Source: Pseudonocardia halophobica (GTDB taxonomy: Bacteria; Actinomycetota; Actinomycetes; Mycobacteriales; Pseudonocardiaceae). From it: 64,000 nucleotides of DNA. The notes beneath the pieces are model-generated. The model was not told the DNA's origin, searched no databases, and was given only the letters and a program-made list of their open reading frames with translations. Both the position numbers and the translations under genes were made by a program. Shown one piece after another: positions 16,829 through 27,064 of this stretch. Every line of letters starts with the position of its first letter. The stretch's first letter is position 1. The stretch is from contig NZ_BSFQ01000003.1 in the NCBI RefSeq assembly GCF_027922425.1, forward strand, positions 186,001-250,000, in the 5' to 3' direction.

Positions 16829-18057
16829 AGGGGGCCCGGGTTGTCGCCGGTGAGCCGCTCGAGGATCTCGCGGCCGATGGGCAGGGCGGCGGTGGCCGCC
16901 GGGGAGGGCGCATTGAGCACGTGCAGGATCGAGCCCGCCCCCGTGCCTTGCTCAACGAAGAGGAAGTCGTCGACCAGCGTGCCGTCGGGCTTCACGGCCT
17001 GGGCCCGCACCCCCGCGCCCGCGGGCGTGAGGTGGCGCGCCTCGACCTCGGGCAGCATCCGCTGGATCTGGGTGACCATCGCCGCCTTGGACAGCGACCG
17101 GTGCACCTCGCCCAGGCCGTAGCGCCAGTGCCGCTTCGCGACCCGCAGCATCCCCGGGTACACCAGCGAGCCCAGCAGCTCCTTCGGCTTGACCGTGCCC
17201 CACGAGTAGCCCTCGCGGGCCAGCGCGAGGACGGCGTTGGGCCCGGCGTGGACGTGCCCGTCGATCCCGCGGGTGGCGTGCACCCCGAGGAACGGGAAGG
17301 CCGGGTCCGGCACCGGGTAGATCAGGCCCTTGACCAGCTCCGCGGCGTCGGCGGTGAAGCCCGAGTACTCCCCTCGGAACGGGATGATCCGCACGCCCGG
17401 GTCGGCGCCGGCGGCGCGGGCGAGCTCGTCGCAGCGCAGCCCGCCGCAGACCACGACCCGCTCCCCCAGCAGGTCGCCTTGCTCGGTCCGGACCACGACG
17501 TCGGGCCGGGCGGACGTCTCGCGGCGGACCATCCCGGTGACCGCGCGGCCGAGGTGGATCTCGCCGCCCTCCTTGGCCACCAGCTCGCCGAGCTTCTCGG
17601 CGATCGCCCGGTAGTCGCAGATGCCGGTCGAGGGCACCCACAGCGCCTCGAGCCCGCGGACGTGCGGCTCCCGCTCGCGGATGCCCGCCGCGTCGAGCCG
17701 CTGCGTCTCGACGCCGTTGGCCGCCCCGCGCCGCTCCAGCTCCGCCATCCGCGGCAGCTCCTCCGGCTCGGTGGCCACGACGAGCTTCCCGCACACCTGG
17801 TGCGGCAGGTCGTGCTCGCGGCAGAAGGCGACGGTCTCGGCGCACCCGGCCACCGCGAGCCGGGCCTTCAGCCCGCCCGGGGCGTAGTAGAGCCCGGAGT
17901 GGATGACGTTGGAGTTGTTGCCGGTCTGGTGGTTCGCCAGCCGCGGCTCCCGCTCGACGACGGCGACGCTCAGCCCGCTGCGGACCGCCGCGTGCGCCGT
18001 GGCCAGGCCGACGATCCCGCCGCCGACGACGACCAGGTCGTACCGGGGGGTGCTCAT
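16825..18057 (-). CDS. lhgO: L-2-hydroxyglutarate oxidase
   Basis: 410 aa. FAD-binding dinucleotide motif GGGIVGLATA near the N-terminus, VVEREPRLANHQTGNNSNVIHSG (the LhgO/L2HGDH hallmark with H-S-G-L-Y-Y), CGGLRCDELA, and the C-terminal FFV-type FAD loop (GAGVRAQAV ... HVLNAPSPAATAA). It oxidises L-2-hydroxyglutarate to 2-oxoglutarate, a metabolite-repair reaction. It overlaps the deaminase-like gene by 4 bp. It is inserted here between era and the deaminase-like gene, which adjoin in mycobacteria (from memory). Confidence 0.92.
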   Translation of the reverse strand: MSTPRYDLVVVGGGIVGLATAHAAVRSGLSVAVVEREPRLANHQTGNNSNVIHSGLYYAPGGLKARLAVAGCAETVAFCREHDLPHQVCGKLVVATEPEELPRMAELERRGAANGVETQRLDAAGIREREPHVRGLEALWVPSTGICDYRAIAEKLGELVAKEGGEIHLGRAVTGMVRRETSARPDVVVRTEQGDLLGERVVVCGGLRCDELARAAGADPGVRIIPFRGEYSGFTADAAELVKGLIYPVPDPAFPFLGVHATRGIDGHVHAGPNAVLALAREGYSWGTVKPKELLGSLVYPGMLRVAKRHWRYGLGEVHRSLSKAAMVTQIQRMLPEVEARHLTPAGAGVRAQAVKPDGTLVDDFLFVEQGTGAGSILHVLNAPSPAATAALPIGREILERLTGDNPGPL

Positions 18058-18410
18058 GCGGGCGTCAGCACGCTCACGACGGCGCCGGACGCGTCGGCCA
18101 CGATCACCGGCGCGGCCGCGGTCAGGTCGCGCACCGCGGCGACCGAGGCCTCGTCCGCCTCGCCGCTCTCGGTGACGACGGCCGCGGCCTCCAGCCCCGG
18201 CGCACCGCTCGACACGGCGGCGGCCACGGCCGCCTGCAGGGCCGTGAGCCGCAGGGACGGCAGCGCGACGGAAGCGGCGGCGTAGGTGCGGCCGTCCGTG
18301 TCGCGGACCGCGGCCCCCTCGGCGGCGCCGGTGCGGGCGCGCGAGGACCGCGCCAGCGTGACGATCTTGGCGTCCTCGGCGTCGAGCTCGGGCGGGTTAC
18401 TGCCGGACAT
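18054..18410 (-). CDS. cytidine deaminase-like small protein lacking the zinc-site motifs
   Basis: 118 aa. The homologous position between era and a CNNM gene is occupied by a 'cytidine deaminase-like' protein in mycobacteria. The fold pattern (LARSSRARTGAAEGAAVRDTDGRTYAAASVALPSLRLTALQAAVAAAVS) matches the CDA strand-helix layout. However, the catalytic H/C-A-E and PCxxC motifs are absent (ALQAA where C/HAE is expected), so deaminase activity is unlikely. It overlaps both lhgO and the CNNM gene, so it is transcribed with them. A structural or regulatory role is inferred. Confidence 0.75.
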   Translation of the reverse strand: MSGSNPPELDAEDAKIVTLARSSRARTGAAEGAAVRDTDGRTYAAASVALPSLRLTALQAAVAAAVSSGAPGLEAAAVVTESGEADEASVAAVRDLTAAAPVIVADASGAVVSVLTPA

Positions 18411-19788
18411 CGGTCTCCTCCCGGACGTCGGCCTGCTCGGCGGCGTCCTCCTTCTGGTCGCCGGCTTCGGCGGCGCCGACGAGTTCGGGCACGGCCAGCG
18501 GCGTGACCAGCACCGACGTGATGCGGATGCGGCCGCGGGCGTCCTTGCCGCCCTCGCCGCGCAGGTGCAGCAGGCCCTCGACCTCGGCCTCGGCGCCGGG
18601 CAGCGGCACCTTGCCGAGCCGTTGCGCGAGCAGCCCGCCCACGGTGTCGACGTCCGCCTGCGCCAGGGCCTCGCGCAGCAGCTCCTCGCGCTCGGTGCCG
18701 CTGAACTCGCCGGCGAACAGCTCGCTGAGGTCCTCGACGGGCAGCCGGGCGGCCAGCCGGAGGGTGCCGCCGTCGAGCCGCTGGACCTCGGGCACCTCGT
18801 CGGTGTCGTACTCGTCGGAGATGTCGCCGACGATCTCCTCGAGGATGTCCTCGATCGTGACGACGCCGGCGGTGCCGCCGTACTCGTCGACCACGATCGC
18901 CATGTGGTTGCGGGTGCGCTGCATGTCCTTGAGCAGCTCGTCGATCCGCTTGGAGTCGGGCACGAACACCGGCGGCCGCACGACCTCGACCAGCCGGGCG
19001 TCGGGCCGGTCCCAGCCCGCGCCGACCAGGTCCTTCAGGTACGCGACGCCGATGACGTCGTCGATGCCCTCGCCGAGCACCGGGACCCGGGAGTAGCCGC
19101 TCTTCAGCGCCAGCCGGACCACCTTCTGCACCGGGGTGTCCTGCTCGGCCCACACGACGTCGGGCCGGGGCTGCATGACGTCCCGGACGATCGTGTCACC
19201 CAGCTCGAACACCGAGTGGATCATCTTCCGCTCGCCCTCCTCGACCACGCCGCTGGTGCTGGCCATGTCCACCAGCTCGCGCAGCTCGACCTCGGAGGAG
19301 AACGGGCCCTCGCGGAAGCCGCGGCCCGGGGTGATCGCGTTGCCGACCAGGATCAGCAGCTTGGTCAGGGGGCTGAGCAGGGTCGCGATGATCCGCACGG
19401 GCGCCGCGACGGCCAGCCCCAGCGCGTACGGGTGCTGGCGGCCGAGCGTGCGCGGGCCGACCCCGATCAGGACGTAGCTGACCACGACCATGATCACCGC
19501 GGCGAGCAGGACGCCGAGCCAGGCCGGGTCGAACCAGCTCGCGAGCGCGACCGTGAGGAGCACCGTCGCGACGGTCTCGCCCATCAGCCGCAGCAGGATC
19601 AGCAGGTTGACGTACCGGGCGCGGTCGTCGACGACCTTCGACAACGCGCGCGACCCGGGCCGGTTCGCCCGCACCAGGTCCGTGACGCGCGCCCGGGAGA
19701 TCGAGGTGAGCGCGGCGTCGGCCGCCGCGCACAGCCCGGCGAAGGGGATCAGGACGATCGCGACGGCGAGCAGGCCAGCGGCGTTCAT
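18397..19788 (-). CDS. CNNM/HlyC-CorC family protein with CBS domains
   Basis: 463 aa. Four hydrophobic segments in the first 140 residues form the CNNM domain. The linker carries FSSEVELRELVDMAS and VVEEGERKMIHSVFELGDTIVRDVMQPRPDV (start of the CBS pair), then VDEYGGTAGVVTIEDILEEIVGDISDE (second CBS plus acidic helix) and a CorC_HlyC domain with VDTVGGLLAQ. The extreme C-terminus is very acidic and Gln-rich (GDQKEDAAEQADVREE). A divalent cation transport-related membrane protein; third CNNM gene of the window. It overlaps the deaminase-like gene by 14 bp and keeps the ybeY-CNNM-era order. Confidence 0.92.
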   Translation of the reverse strand: MNAAGLLAVAIVLIPFAGLCAAADAALTSISRARVTDLVRANRPGSRALSKVVDDRARYVNLLILLRLMGETVATVLLTVALASWFDPAWLGVLLAAVIMVVVSYVLIGVGPRTLGRQHPYALGLAVAAPVRIIATLLSPLTKLLILVGNAITPGRGFREGPFSSEVELRELVDMASTSGVVEEGERKMIHSVFELGDTIVRDVMQPRPDVVWAEQDTPVQKVVRLALKSGYSRVPVLGEGIDDVIGVAYLKDLVGAGWDRPDARLVEVVRPPVFVPDSKRIDELLKDMQRTRNHMAIVVDEYGGTAGVVTIEDILEEIVGDISDEYDTDEVPEVQRLDGGTLRLAARLPVEDLSELFAGEFSGTEREELLREALAQADVDTVGGLLAQRLGKVPLPGAEAEVEGLLHLRGEGGKDARGRIRITSVLVTPLAVPELVGAAEAGDQKEDAAEQADVREETDVRQ

Positions 19789-19816
19789 CGGTCTCCTGCG
19801 GTCGGTGTCCGGGCGG

Positions 19817-20374
19817 TCAGCGCGGTTCGGCGGGGCCGGCCGGGTCGTCGAGCCCGACGGTGCCCAGCACGCGCGAGTCGCTGCGCCGCTGGGCCTCGCG
19901 GGCCGCGACCTGCGCCCGCCGGGTGCGCCAGTCGTGGAGCAGCTTGTTCTGCAGCGCGAACATCTCGCGCTCCTCGTCCGGCTCGGCGTGGTCGTAGCCG
20001 AGGAGGTGCAGCACGCCGTGCACGGTCAGCAGGTGCAGCTCGTCGGACAGCGCGTGGCCTGCCTTGACCGCCTGGTCCTTGGCGAACGCCGGGCAGAGCA
20101 CGATGTCGCCGAGCAGCGCCGGGCCGATCTCGGGGGCGTCGGGGCGGCGGGTGTCGTCGACCAGCTCGTCCATCGGGAAGGACATGACGTCCGTGGGGCC
20201 GGGCTCGTCCATCCACCGTTCGTGCAGCTCGGACATGGTGTCGAGGGTGACCGCGGTGATCGCCAGCTCGACGGCCGGGCTGACCCGCATGGCGTCGAGC
20301 GCGTACCGGGCGACGGACACGATGAGCGACTCGTCGACGGCGACGCCGGACTCGTTGACGACCTCGATGCTCAC
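19817..20374 (-). CDS. ybeY: rRNA maturation endonuclease YbeY
   Basis: 185 aa from the GTG at 20374 ([17 protein letters not shown]). The zinc-site motif [11 protein letters not shown] (H-x3-H-x5-H) and the preceding [10 protein letters not shown] and [12 protein letters not shown] blocks are diagnostic. It acts in 16S rRNA 3'-end processing and ribosome quality control. The upstream reading frame has no supporting start. The mycobacterial neighbour phoH is displaced by the dha cassette. Confidence 0.95.
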   Translation of the reverse strand: MSIEVVNESGVAVDESLIVSVARYALDAMRVSPAVELAITAVTLDTMSELHERWMDEPGPTDVMSFPMDELVDDTRRPDAPEIGPALLGDIVLCPAFAKDQAVKAGHALSDELHLLTVHGVLHLLGYDHAEPDEEREMFALQNKLLHDWRTRRAQVAAREAQRRSDSRVLGTVGLDDPAGPAEPR

Positions 20375-20483
20375 GGCAGTTCTCGGACCAACCTTCTCGG
20401 GCGAACTCGGCGGACGGGACCGGTGACGAGGGTAGTCGCACCCCGGTCGGGGCCGTTCGGTCGGCCGTGGTGGGAGGAGGCGG

Positions 20484-23156
20484 TCAGTCGGCGGCCGTGA
20501 GCAGGGCGCGGACGGCGGCGGGGTCCGGCGCGTCGAGGGCCCGGGCGGCGAGCGCGGCCGCCTCCCCGGCGTCGGCCTCCCGGACGGCCTGCTTGACGAG
20601 CGCGACCGCGGGCGGCGCGACCGAGAGCTCCCGGACCCCGAGCCCGACGAGCAGCGGGGCGGCGACCGGGTCGGCGGCCAGCTCCCCGCAGACCGCGACC
20701 ATCGCGGTGCCCGCACCCCGGCAGGTGGCGTCGACCAGCCGCAGGACCGCCGGCGAGAGCGGGTCCGCGAGGGCCGCGACCTCGGCCGAGCCCCGCTCGG
20801 CGGCGAGCGTGTACTGGGTGAGGTCGTTGGTGCCGATGCTGAGGAAGTCGACCGCCGGGGCGAACGCGGCCGCGGTCAGCGCGACGGCCGGGACCTCCAC
20901 CATGATCCCGACCTCGAGGCCCGGCGGCCGGCCGCGGCCCTCGGCGGCGACCGCCTCGTCGAGGGCGGCGCGCGCGGCGTGCAGCTCGGCGGGGACGGTG
21001 ACCATGGGGAACATCACGCTCACCGGCGTCGCGTGGGCGGTGCGCACGATCGCGCGCAGCTGCTCGGCGAGCAGGTCCGGGCGGCGCAGGGCCAGCCGCA
21101 GCCCGCGGACCCCGAGGAACGGGTTGCCCTCGGCGGGCATCGGGACGTAGGGCAGGGGCTTGTCGCCGCCGACGTCGAGGGTGCGCAGGACGATCCGGCG
21201 CCCGCCCAGCGCCTCGGCGACGGCCCGGTAGGCCGCCTCCTGCTCGTCGACGTCCGGCGGTGCGGCCCGGTCGAGGAAGAGGAACTCGGTCCGGACCAGG
21301 CCCGCGAGGTCGGCGCCGGTGCCGGCGGCGCTCGCGGCTTCGGCGCCGACGTTCACGCCGACCAGGACGTCGGTGCCGTCCCGGGTGCGGGCGGGCTCGT
21401 CCGCCCGGGCCCGGGCCGCCGCCTCCTGCTCGGCGCGTTGGGCGAGCCGGGCGCCGAACACGGCCCTGACCTCGGCGGACGGGTCGACGACGAGCCTGCC
21501 GGCCGTGCCGTCGAGCGCGACCGGGGTGCCGGGGTCCAGGTCCAGGACGGCGGGTCCGGCGCCCATGACGGCCGGGATGCCGCGGGCGCGCAGCAGGATC
21601 GCGGCGTGCCCGGTGGCGCTGCCGCCGGCCAGGACCACCCCGACCACCGCCTCCGGGTCGAGCACCGCGACCTCGGCCGGGGTGAGGTCGGCGGCGACGA
21701 GGACCGCGGGAGCCGTGGGTGGGTCTTCGTGGATCTGGTCGGTCGGTGCCCCCGACGGTGCCAGTGGGGTCGGCGCCGGGGAGGGGGTCGGCGGTTCGTC
21801 CCCGGAACTCGCGACTCGCGGTGCGGAATCTCCCGACTCGAGGGGGGTTGCGTCCGTTCCGCGAGTCGGGACGTCCGGCACCGCGAGTCGGGAGCTGCTC
21901 GTCAACAGCGCGCGGAGCACCTCGTCGCCGACGGCGCGGACGTCGGCGGCGCGGGCGCGGAGGTACTCGCCCGGCAGTGCGGCGAGGGTGCGCTCCGCCG
22001 CGTCGACGCTGGCGGCCCAGGCCGCGGGGGCCGCGGACCCGGCGGCGATCCCGTCGCGCGCGGCGTCGACCAGCGCAGGGTCGTCGAGCATCGTCAGGTG
22101 GGCGTCGAAGATCGCGGCCTCCGACGCGGGTGTGGCGTCGCGGACGGTCGTGATCGTGCGGCGTGCCTCGTCCAGGGCGCGGTCCAGGCGCTCCCGCTCG
22201 ACGGTGGGATCCTCCGCCTTCTCGTCGGGAACCCGCAGGTCCACGGCCCGGTGCAGGCGTGCCGGGCCGATCGCGATGCCGGGTGAGGCGGGCAGCGGAC
22301 CGGTCTCCTGCCCGAACGCCGCGGCCCTGGGCGCCTGCCCCGCGGCCGCTTCGGCGGTCGACGTGGTGGATGGAGTCGGCGCAGCGGTCGGCGCGGCCGT
22401 CGGTGGTGCCTCGCCGAACCCCGTGGCGGCGAGGGCGAGGAGGGCATCGACGGCCTCGCGCGCCTCGGGCCCCCGGGCACGCACCTCGATCTCGGCTCCC
22501 GCACCCGCGCCGAGCGAGGCCACGCCGGTGAGGCTCGCGGCGGGGACCGGGCCACGGCCGGTGCGGGGATCGCGCAGCTCCACCCGCGCGTCCAGCCCGC
22601 GCAGGGCCTGGACCAGCAGGGCCGCGGGGCGGGCGTGCAGGCCGTGCGGCGGGGTCACCACGAACGTCCCGATCGCCTCGGCTCCCCCCGCGCCGACGGC
22701 AGGCTCGACGGCCGGCGCCGGTGCGACCGGTCCCAGCTGCGCGGCCTTCGCGTCCGCTCCCGATGCCGCCTCCGCCGCGACACCGGCCCGGTCCGCCCCG
22801 CCCGCGGCCGCGACCGCCGCCGCCACCAGCCCCTCCACCAACGGCGCCGGGCAGAGCAGGACCTGGTCCCTGGCGGACGGGTCGTCGAGCAGCTCCAGCG
22901 CCAGCTCCGCGGACAGCACCGCGCTGCCGAGGTCCATCAGCACCACGACCCCGGCGCCCGTGTCGGCCGCGGTGATCGCCTCGGCGACCGCGGTCGCGTC
23001 CGTGCCGAAGGTGGTGGCGTCGAGCCCGGCCGCCACCTCGATCCGGACCGCCTCCCCCGCCGGCCCGTGCAGCATCTCGCGGGCCAGCGCCACGGCCGCC
23101 TCGCCGAGGGCACGGCTGTGCGACACGGCGACCAGGCCGACCGCCGCCTCGGTCAC
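20484..23156 (-). CDS. dhaM: DhaM-HPr-Enzyme I fusion (PEP:dihydroxyacetone phosphotransferase)
   Basis: 890 aa from the GTG at 23156. Domains in order: EIIA-Man-like DhaM with phospho-acceptor His13 ([12 protein letters not shown]) at residues 1-120; HPr with His174 (HGLHARPAA) at about 163-250; full-length Enzyme I from about 285 ([14 protein letters not shown]), with phospho-His517 ([13 protein letters not shown]) and a PEP-binding C-terminal barrel ([48 protein letters not shown]). It relays phosphate from PEP to DhaK-DhaL-bound dihydroxyacetone without external EI or HPr. A stretch at about 419-482, rich in P/T/S, is extra relative to ordinary EI. It is encoded partly by a palindromic repeat (21804-21892). 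Confidence 0.93.
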   Translation of the reverse strand: MTEAAVGLVAVSHSRALGEAAVALAREMLHGPAGEAVRIEVAAGLDATTFGTDATAVAEAITAADTGAGVVVLMDLGSAVLSAELALELLDDPSARDQVLLCPAPLVEGLVAAAVAAAGGADRAGVAAEAASGADAKAAQLGPVAPAPAVEPAVGAGGAEAIGTFVVTPPHGLHARPAALLVQALRGLDARVELRDPRTGRGPVPAASLTGVASLGAGAGAEIEVRARGPEAREAVDALLALAATGFGEAPPTAAPTAAPTPSTTSTAEAAAGQAPRAAAFGQETGPLPASPGIAIGPARLHRAVDLRVPDEKAEDPTVERERLDRALDEARRTITTVRDATPASEAAIFDAHLTMLDDPALVDAARDGIAAGSAAPAAWAASVDAAERTLAALPGEYLRARAADVRAVGDEVLRALLTSSSRLAVPDVPTRGTDATPLESGDSAPRVASSGDEPPTPSPAPTPLAPSGAPTDQIHEDPPTAPAVLVAADLTPAEVAVLDPEAVVGVVLAGGSATGHAAILLRARGIPAVMGAGPAVLDLDPGTPVALDGTAGRLVVDPSAEVRAVFGARLAQRAEQEAAARARADEPARTRDGTDVLVGVNVGAEAASAAGTGADLAGLVRTEFLFLDRAAPPDVDEQEAAYRAVAEALGGRRIVLRTLDVGGDKPLPYVPMPAEGNPFLGVRGLRLALRRPDLLAEQLRAIVRTAHATPVSVMFPMVTVPAELHAARAALDEAVAAEGRGRPPGLEVGIMVEVPAVALTAAAFAPAVDFLSIGTNDLTQYTLAAERGSAEVAALADPLSPAVLRLVDATCRGAGTAMVAVCGELAADPVAAPLLVGLGVRELSVAPPAVALVKQAVREADAGEAAALAARALDAPDPAAVRALLTAAD
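21804..21892. repeat. nested palindrome inside the dhaM fusion coding sequence
   Basis: An outer pair (GCGACTCGCGGTGC at 21811-21824, GGCACCGCGAGTCGG at 21878-21892) encloses an inner pair (TCCCGACTCG at 21831-21840, CGAGTCGGGA at 21862-21871). It is translated in frame as part of the P/T/S-rich insertion between the helical and phospho-His parts of Enzyme I. It looks like an intergenic-type repeat captured within a gene. Confidence 0.8.
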
Positions 23157-23160
23157 GCGC

Positions 23161-23783
23161 TCACCCCAACGTCGCGGCCGCGGCGGCGACGAGCAGGGCC
23201 ACCGACGTCGCCCCCGGGTCCTGGTGCCCCACGCTGCGCTCGCCGAGGTAGCTGGCCCGGCCCTTGCGAGCGAGCATCGGGATGGTGGCATCGCGGCCGG
23301 CGTCGGCGGCCGCCGAGGCGGCCCGCAGCGCGTCGCCGAGGGAGGCGCCGCCGGCGAGGGACTCGTCGAGGGCGTCGAGGGCCGGGGCCAGGGCGTCGTA
23401 CATCGTCTTGTCCCCGGCCTCGGGGCGCCCGCGCGCCACGACACCCTCCAGCCCGGCGCGGAACGCCTTGGCGAAGCCTGCCGGGTCGAGCTCGGTGACC
23501 TCGCCCGCCGCCGTGCCGAAGCGCAGGAAGAGCGTCCCGTAGAGCGGGCCGCTCGCGCCGCCGACCTTGCTGACCAGCGTCATCCCGACCTTCTTGAACA
23601 CCCCGCCCGCGGTCGTCTGCGGGTCCGCGTGGAGGGCCTCGACCGCCGCCCCCATCCCGCGCGCCATGTTGGCGCCGTGGTCGGCGTCGCCGATGGCCGA
23701 GTCCAGCGCGGTCAGCTCGTCGCGGTGCTCGGTCACCTGACGGGCGAACTCGCGGACCCAGGCCAGCAGCTCCTGCTGTGTGG

Positions 23784-23787
<4 letters not shown>
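23161..23787 (-). CDS. dhaL: dihydroxyacetone kinase subunit DhaL (ADP-binding)
   Basis: 208 aa from the ATG at 23787, which overlaps the dhaK stop (ATGA). The nucleotide/Mg site [16 protein letters not shown] (Asp cluster) and [26 protein letters not shown] and GHQDPGATS are the DhaL hallmarks. In the PTS-dependent enzyme DhaL keeps ADP bound as a cofactor that is rephosphorylated by DhaM. The start of the dhaM fusion lies 4 bp downstream, so all three subunits should be made together. Confidence 0.95.
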
Positions 23788-24782
<995 letters not shown>

Positions 24783-24809
24783 GGGGTCCTCCGTCGCACC
24801 CGAAGCCTG

Positions 24810-24824
24810 TTCGGCTATGCCGAA
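24810..24824. promoter_or_regulatory. inverted repeat in the dhaK-iclR intergenic region, candidate operator
   Basis: TTCGGC-TAT-GCCGAA is a perfect 6-bp dyad placed between the divergent dhaK and IclR-family genes. Position and symmetry fit an IclR-type operator that could control both promoters. No binding data can be inferred beyond this. Confidence 0.45.
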
Positions 24825-24874
24825 GACCTGTCGGACGCTACTGTGACCTGGCCCACGAACACAAGGAGCGAACG

Positions 24875-25639
24875 GTGATCCAGTCCGTGGACCGGGCCCT
24901 GCGGGTGCTGGCGGTGCTGCAGGGCGCACGGCGGCGGAGCCTGGGCGAGATCGCGTCGGGCTGCGGGCTCGCACCGTCGACGGTGCACGGCCTCGTCCGG
25001 ACGCTGCTCGCGCACGGCATGGTGGTGCAGGAGCGCGACTCGGGCCTCTACCGGCTCGGCCCCGCCACGCTCCGGCTGGGCAACGTCTACCTCGACAACC
25101 TCGAGCTGCGCGCCCGCGCCCAGCCGTGGGCGGAGGACCTGGCGCGCCGCACGGGGTGCGCGGTGCGGGTGGCCGTGGCCCTGCAGCGCGACGCGATCGT
25201 GGTCGGCCACGAACCCCGGCCCGACGGGAGCCGGCAGATGACCGAGGTCGGCATCGTGGTGCCGGCGCACGCGTGCGCGGTGGGCAAGGCGCTGCTGGCC
25301 TACGGCGCCTGCGAGCCCGCGGACCGGCCGCACCGGATGACCGGGGAGACCGTGACCGAGCCGCGGGAGCTCGAGGCGCAGCTGGCCGCGGTGCGCCGCA
25401 CCGGCCTCGCCACCGAGGTGGAGGAGGCGGTGCTCGGCGAGTGCGGGCTCGCCGCCCCGGTCGCCGCGGCCGACGGCGTAATCGCGGGCGCGATCGGGCT
25501 CGTGGTACCGGCCGGCGAGTGGCCGCTTCCCCCCGGCGCGCCCGACGCCCTGCGGCACGCCGCCCGCGCGGTCTCCCGCGAGCTCGGCGCCGCCTCCTGG
25601 CCGCCCCTCGCCGAGGGGCGGGACGAGGCGGCCTCCTGA
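24875..25639 (+). CDS. IclR-family transcriptional regulator of the dha operon
   Basis: 254 aa from the GTG at 24875, with AAGGAG 9 bp upstream. The N-terminal winged HTH ([29 protein letters not shown]) is followed by an IclR effector domain ([24 protein letters not shown] ... [14 protein letters not shown] ... [27 protein letters not shown] block). Divergent from dhaKL-dhaM with a dyad in between, so it most likely controls that operon in response to dihydroxyacetone or a related three-carbon compound. Confidence 0.88.
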   Translation: MIQSVDRALRVLAVLQGARRRSLGEIASGCGLAPSTVHGLVRTLLAHGMVVQERDSGLYRLGPATLRLGNVYLDNLELRARAQPWAEDLARRTGCAVRVAVALQRDAIVVGHEPRPDGSRQMTEVGIVVPAHACAVGKALLAYGACEPADRPHRMTGETVTEPRELEAQLAAVRRTGLATEVEEAVLGECGLAAPVAAADGVIAGAIGLVVPAGEWPLPPGAPDALRHAARAVSRELGAASWPPLAEGRDEAAS

Positions 25640-25709
25640 TCGCTGGTGCGGCCCGTCGCAGCCGGCGATCACGGCGACGGAGACGTGAGCGGATAGGGGC
25701 GACCCCGTC

Positions 25710-25775
25710 CATGATCACCGAGCCGGCCTCATTCCGGCCACATACGGCCGTGAACGGTCCCGACCGGCGATCATG
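25710..25775. repeat. 66-bp palindromic repeat, copy 7 (ATGATC-ended variant)
   Basis: Same 66-bp length and core (CGGCCACATACGGCC, GTGAACGGTCC, CGGCGATCA) as the array at 2242-3698, but its outer ends read CATGATCA / GATCATG. A shorter relative (TGATCGCTGG ... CCGGCGATCACGG) lies just upstream at about 25638-25675. The whole gap between the IclR gene and phoH is made of this kind of sequence. Confidence 0.8.
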
Positions 25776-25842
25776 GACAGGCGGCCGCGTCGACCCGCGA
25801 CCGCCTGCCTCTGATCACCGCGACGCCGGCGCCACGACCCGC

Positions 25843-26898
25843 TCAGCGGCGGCGGGAGCGGCGGTCCTGGGGCGGGCCGGTGCGGGGGGCGGCACTGCGC
25901 AGCTGCCCCCGGCCCTGGTCGGCGTCGAAGCGGGCGTAGGCGTCGACGATGTCGCTGACCAACCGGTGCCGCACGACGTCGCTGCTGGTCAGCTCGGGGA
26001 AGGCCACGTCGTCCACCCCGAACAGGATGTCCTGGACGACCTGCAGCCCCGACCGGGTGCTCCCCGGCAGGTCGATCTGCGTGACGTCGCCCGTGACCAC
26101 GATCTTCGAGCCGAAGCCGAGCCGGGTCAGGAACATCTTCATCTGCTCGGGCGTGGTGTTCTGCGCCTCGTCGAGGATGATGAACGCGTCGTTCAGTGTG
26201 CGGCCGCGCATGTACGCCAGCGGCGCGATCTCGATCGTCCCGGCGGCGATGAGCTTCGGGATCGACTCGGGGTCGACCATGTCGTGCAGCGCGTCGTACA
26301 GCGGGCGCAGGTACGGGTCGATCTTCTCGTAGAGCGTGCCCGGCAGGTAGCCGAGCCGCTCCCCTGCCTCGACGGCCGGCCGGGTGAGGATGATCCGGTT
26401 GACCTGCTTGGCCTGCAGCGCCTGCACGGCCTTGGCCATCGCCAGGTACGTCTTGCCGGTACCGGCGGGGCCGATCCCGAAGACGATGGTGTTCGCGTCG
26501 ATCGCGTCGACGTAGCGCTTCTGGTTCAGCGTCTTCGGCCGGATGGTCCTGCCCCGGCGGGAGACGATGTCGAGGCTCAGCACCTCCGCGGGCGACTCGC
26601 CGCGCACGGCGGCGACCGCGGGGTCGGCCTCGCCGAGCATCTCGACGGTGCGGCGCACGGTGTCCGACCCGACCTGTTGCCCCCGCTCGGCGAGGGTGAT
26701 GAGCTCGGCGAACACACGCTCGGCGAACGCCACGTCGGCGGGCTCGCCCGAGAGGGTCAGCTCGTTGCCCCGGACGTGCACGTCCGCGGCCAGCAGCTCC
26801 TCGGCGGTGCGCAAGGACTCGTCTCTCGAGCCGAGCAGCGCGAGCAGCGCGGTGTCCGGGACTGCGATGCGGGACTGGACGGGGTCCGGCTGCGTCAC
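25843..26898 (-). CDS. phoH: PhoH-family P-loop ATPase
   Basis: 351 aa. It has Walker A GPAGTGKT (residues 143-150), Walker B AFIILDEAQNTT, and the family's QNKRYVDAID-like and LTRPAVEAGERLGYLPG blocks. The N-terminal region (LRTAEELLAADVHVRGNELTLSGEP) is a KH/R3H-like module seen in this subfamily. The tail is basic and disordered (PPQDRRSRRR). PhoH proteins are RNA-linked ATPases with a conserved tie to ybeY; here ybeY is more than 5 kb away because the dha cassette intervenes. Confidence 0.93.
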   Translation of the reverse strand: MTQPDPVQSRIAVPDTALLALLGSRDESLRTAEELLAADVHVRGNELTLSGEPADVAFAERVFAELITLAERGQQVGSDTVRRTVEMLGEADPAVAAVRGESPAEVLSLDIVSRRGRTIRPKTLNQKRYVDAIDANTIVFGIGPAGTGKTYLAMAKAVQALQAKQVNRIILTRPAVEAGERLGYLPGTLYEKIDPYLRPLYDALHDMVDPESIPKLIAAGTIEIAPLAYMRGRTLNDAFIILDEAQNTTPEQMKMFLTRLGFGSKIVVTGDVTQIDLPGSTRSGLQVVQDILFGVDDVAFPELTSSDVVRHRLVSDIVDAYARFDADQGRGQLRSAAPRTGPPQDRRSRRR

Positions 26899-27064
26899 GT
26901 GGTCTTGTCGCCTGCTTCCTGCTGCTCTGTGGTCCCCGTGACGGGGGTGCCCTGCGATGTCGGCGGTTCGATGTTACCGCCGGGCACCGACACTCCGCCC
27001 CGCCATTCGGCCGTCGCGGGGCCCACCCCGAGCGGCCGGGCGCCCCCAGGAAGTGTCTGGCGGA

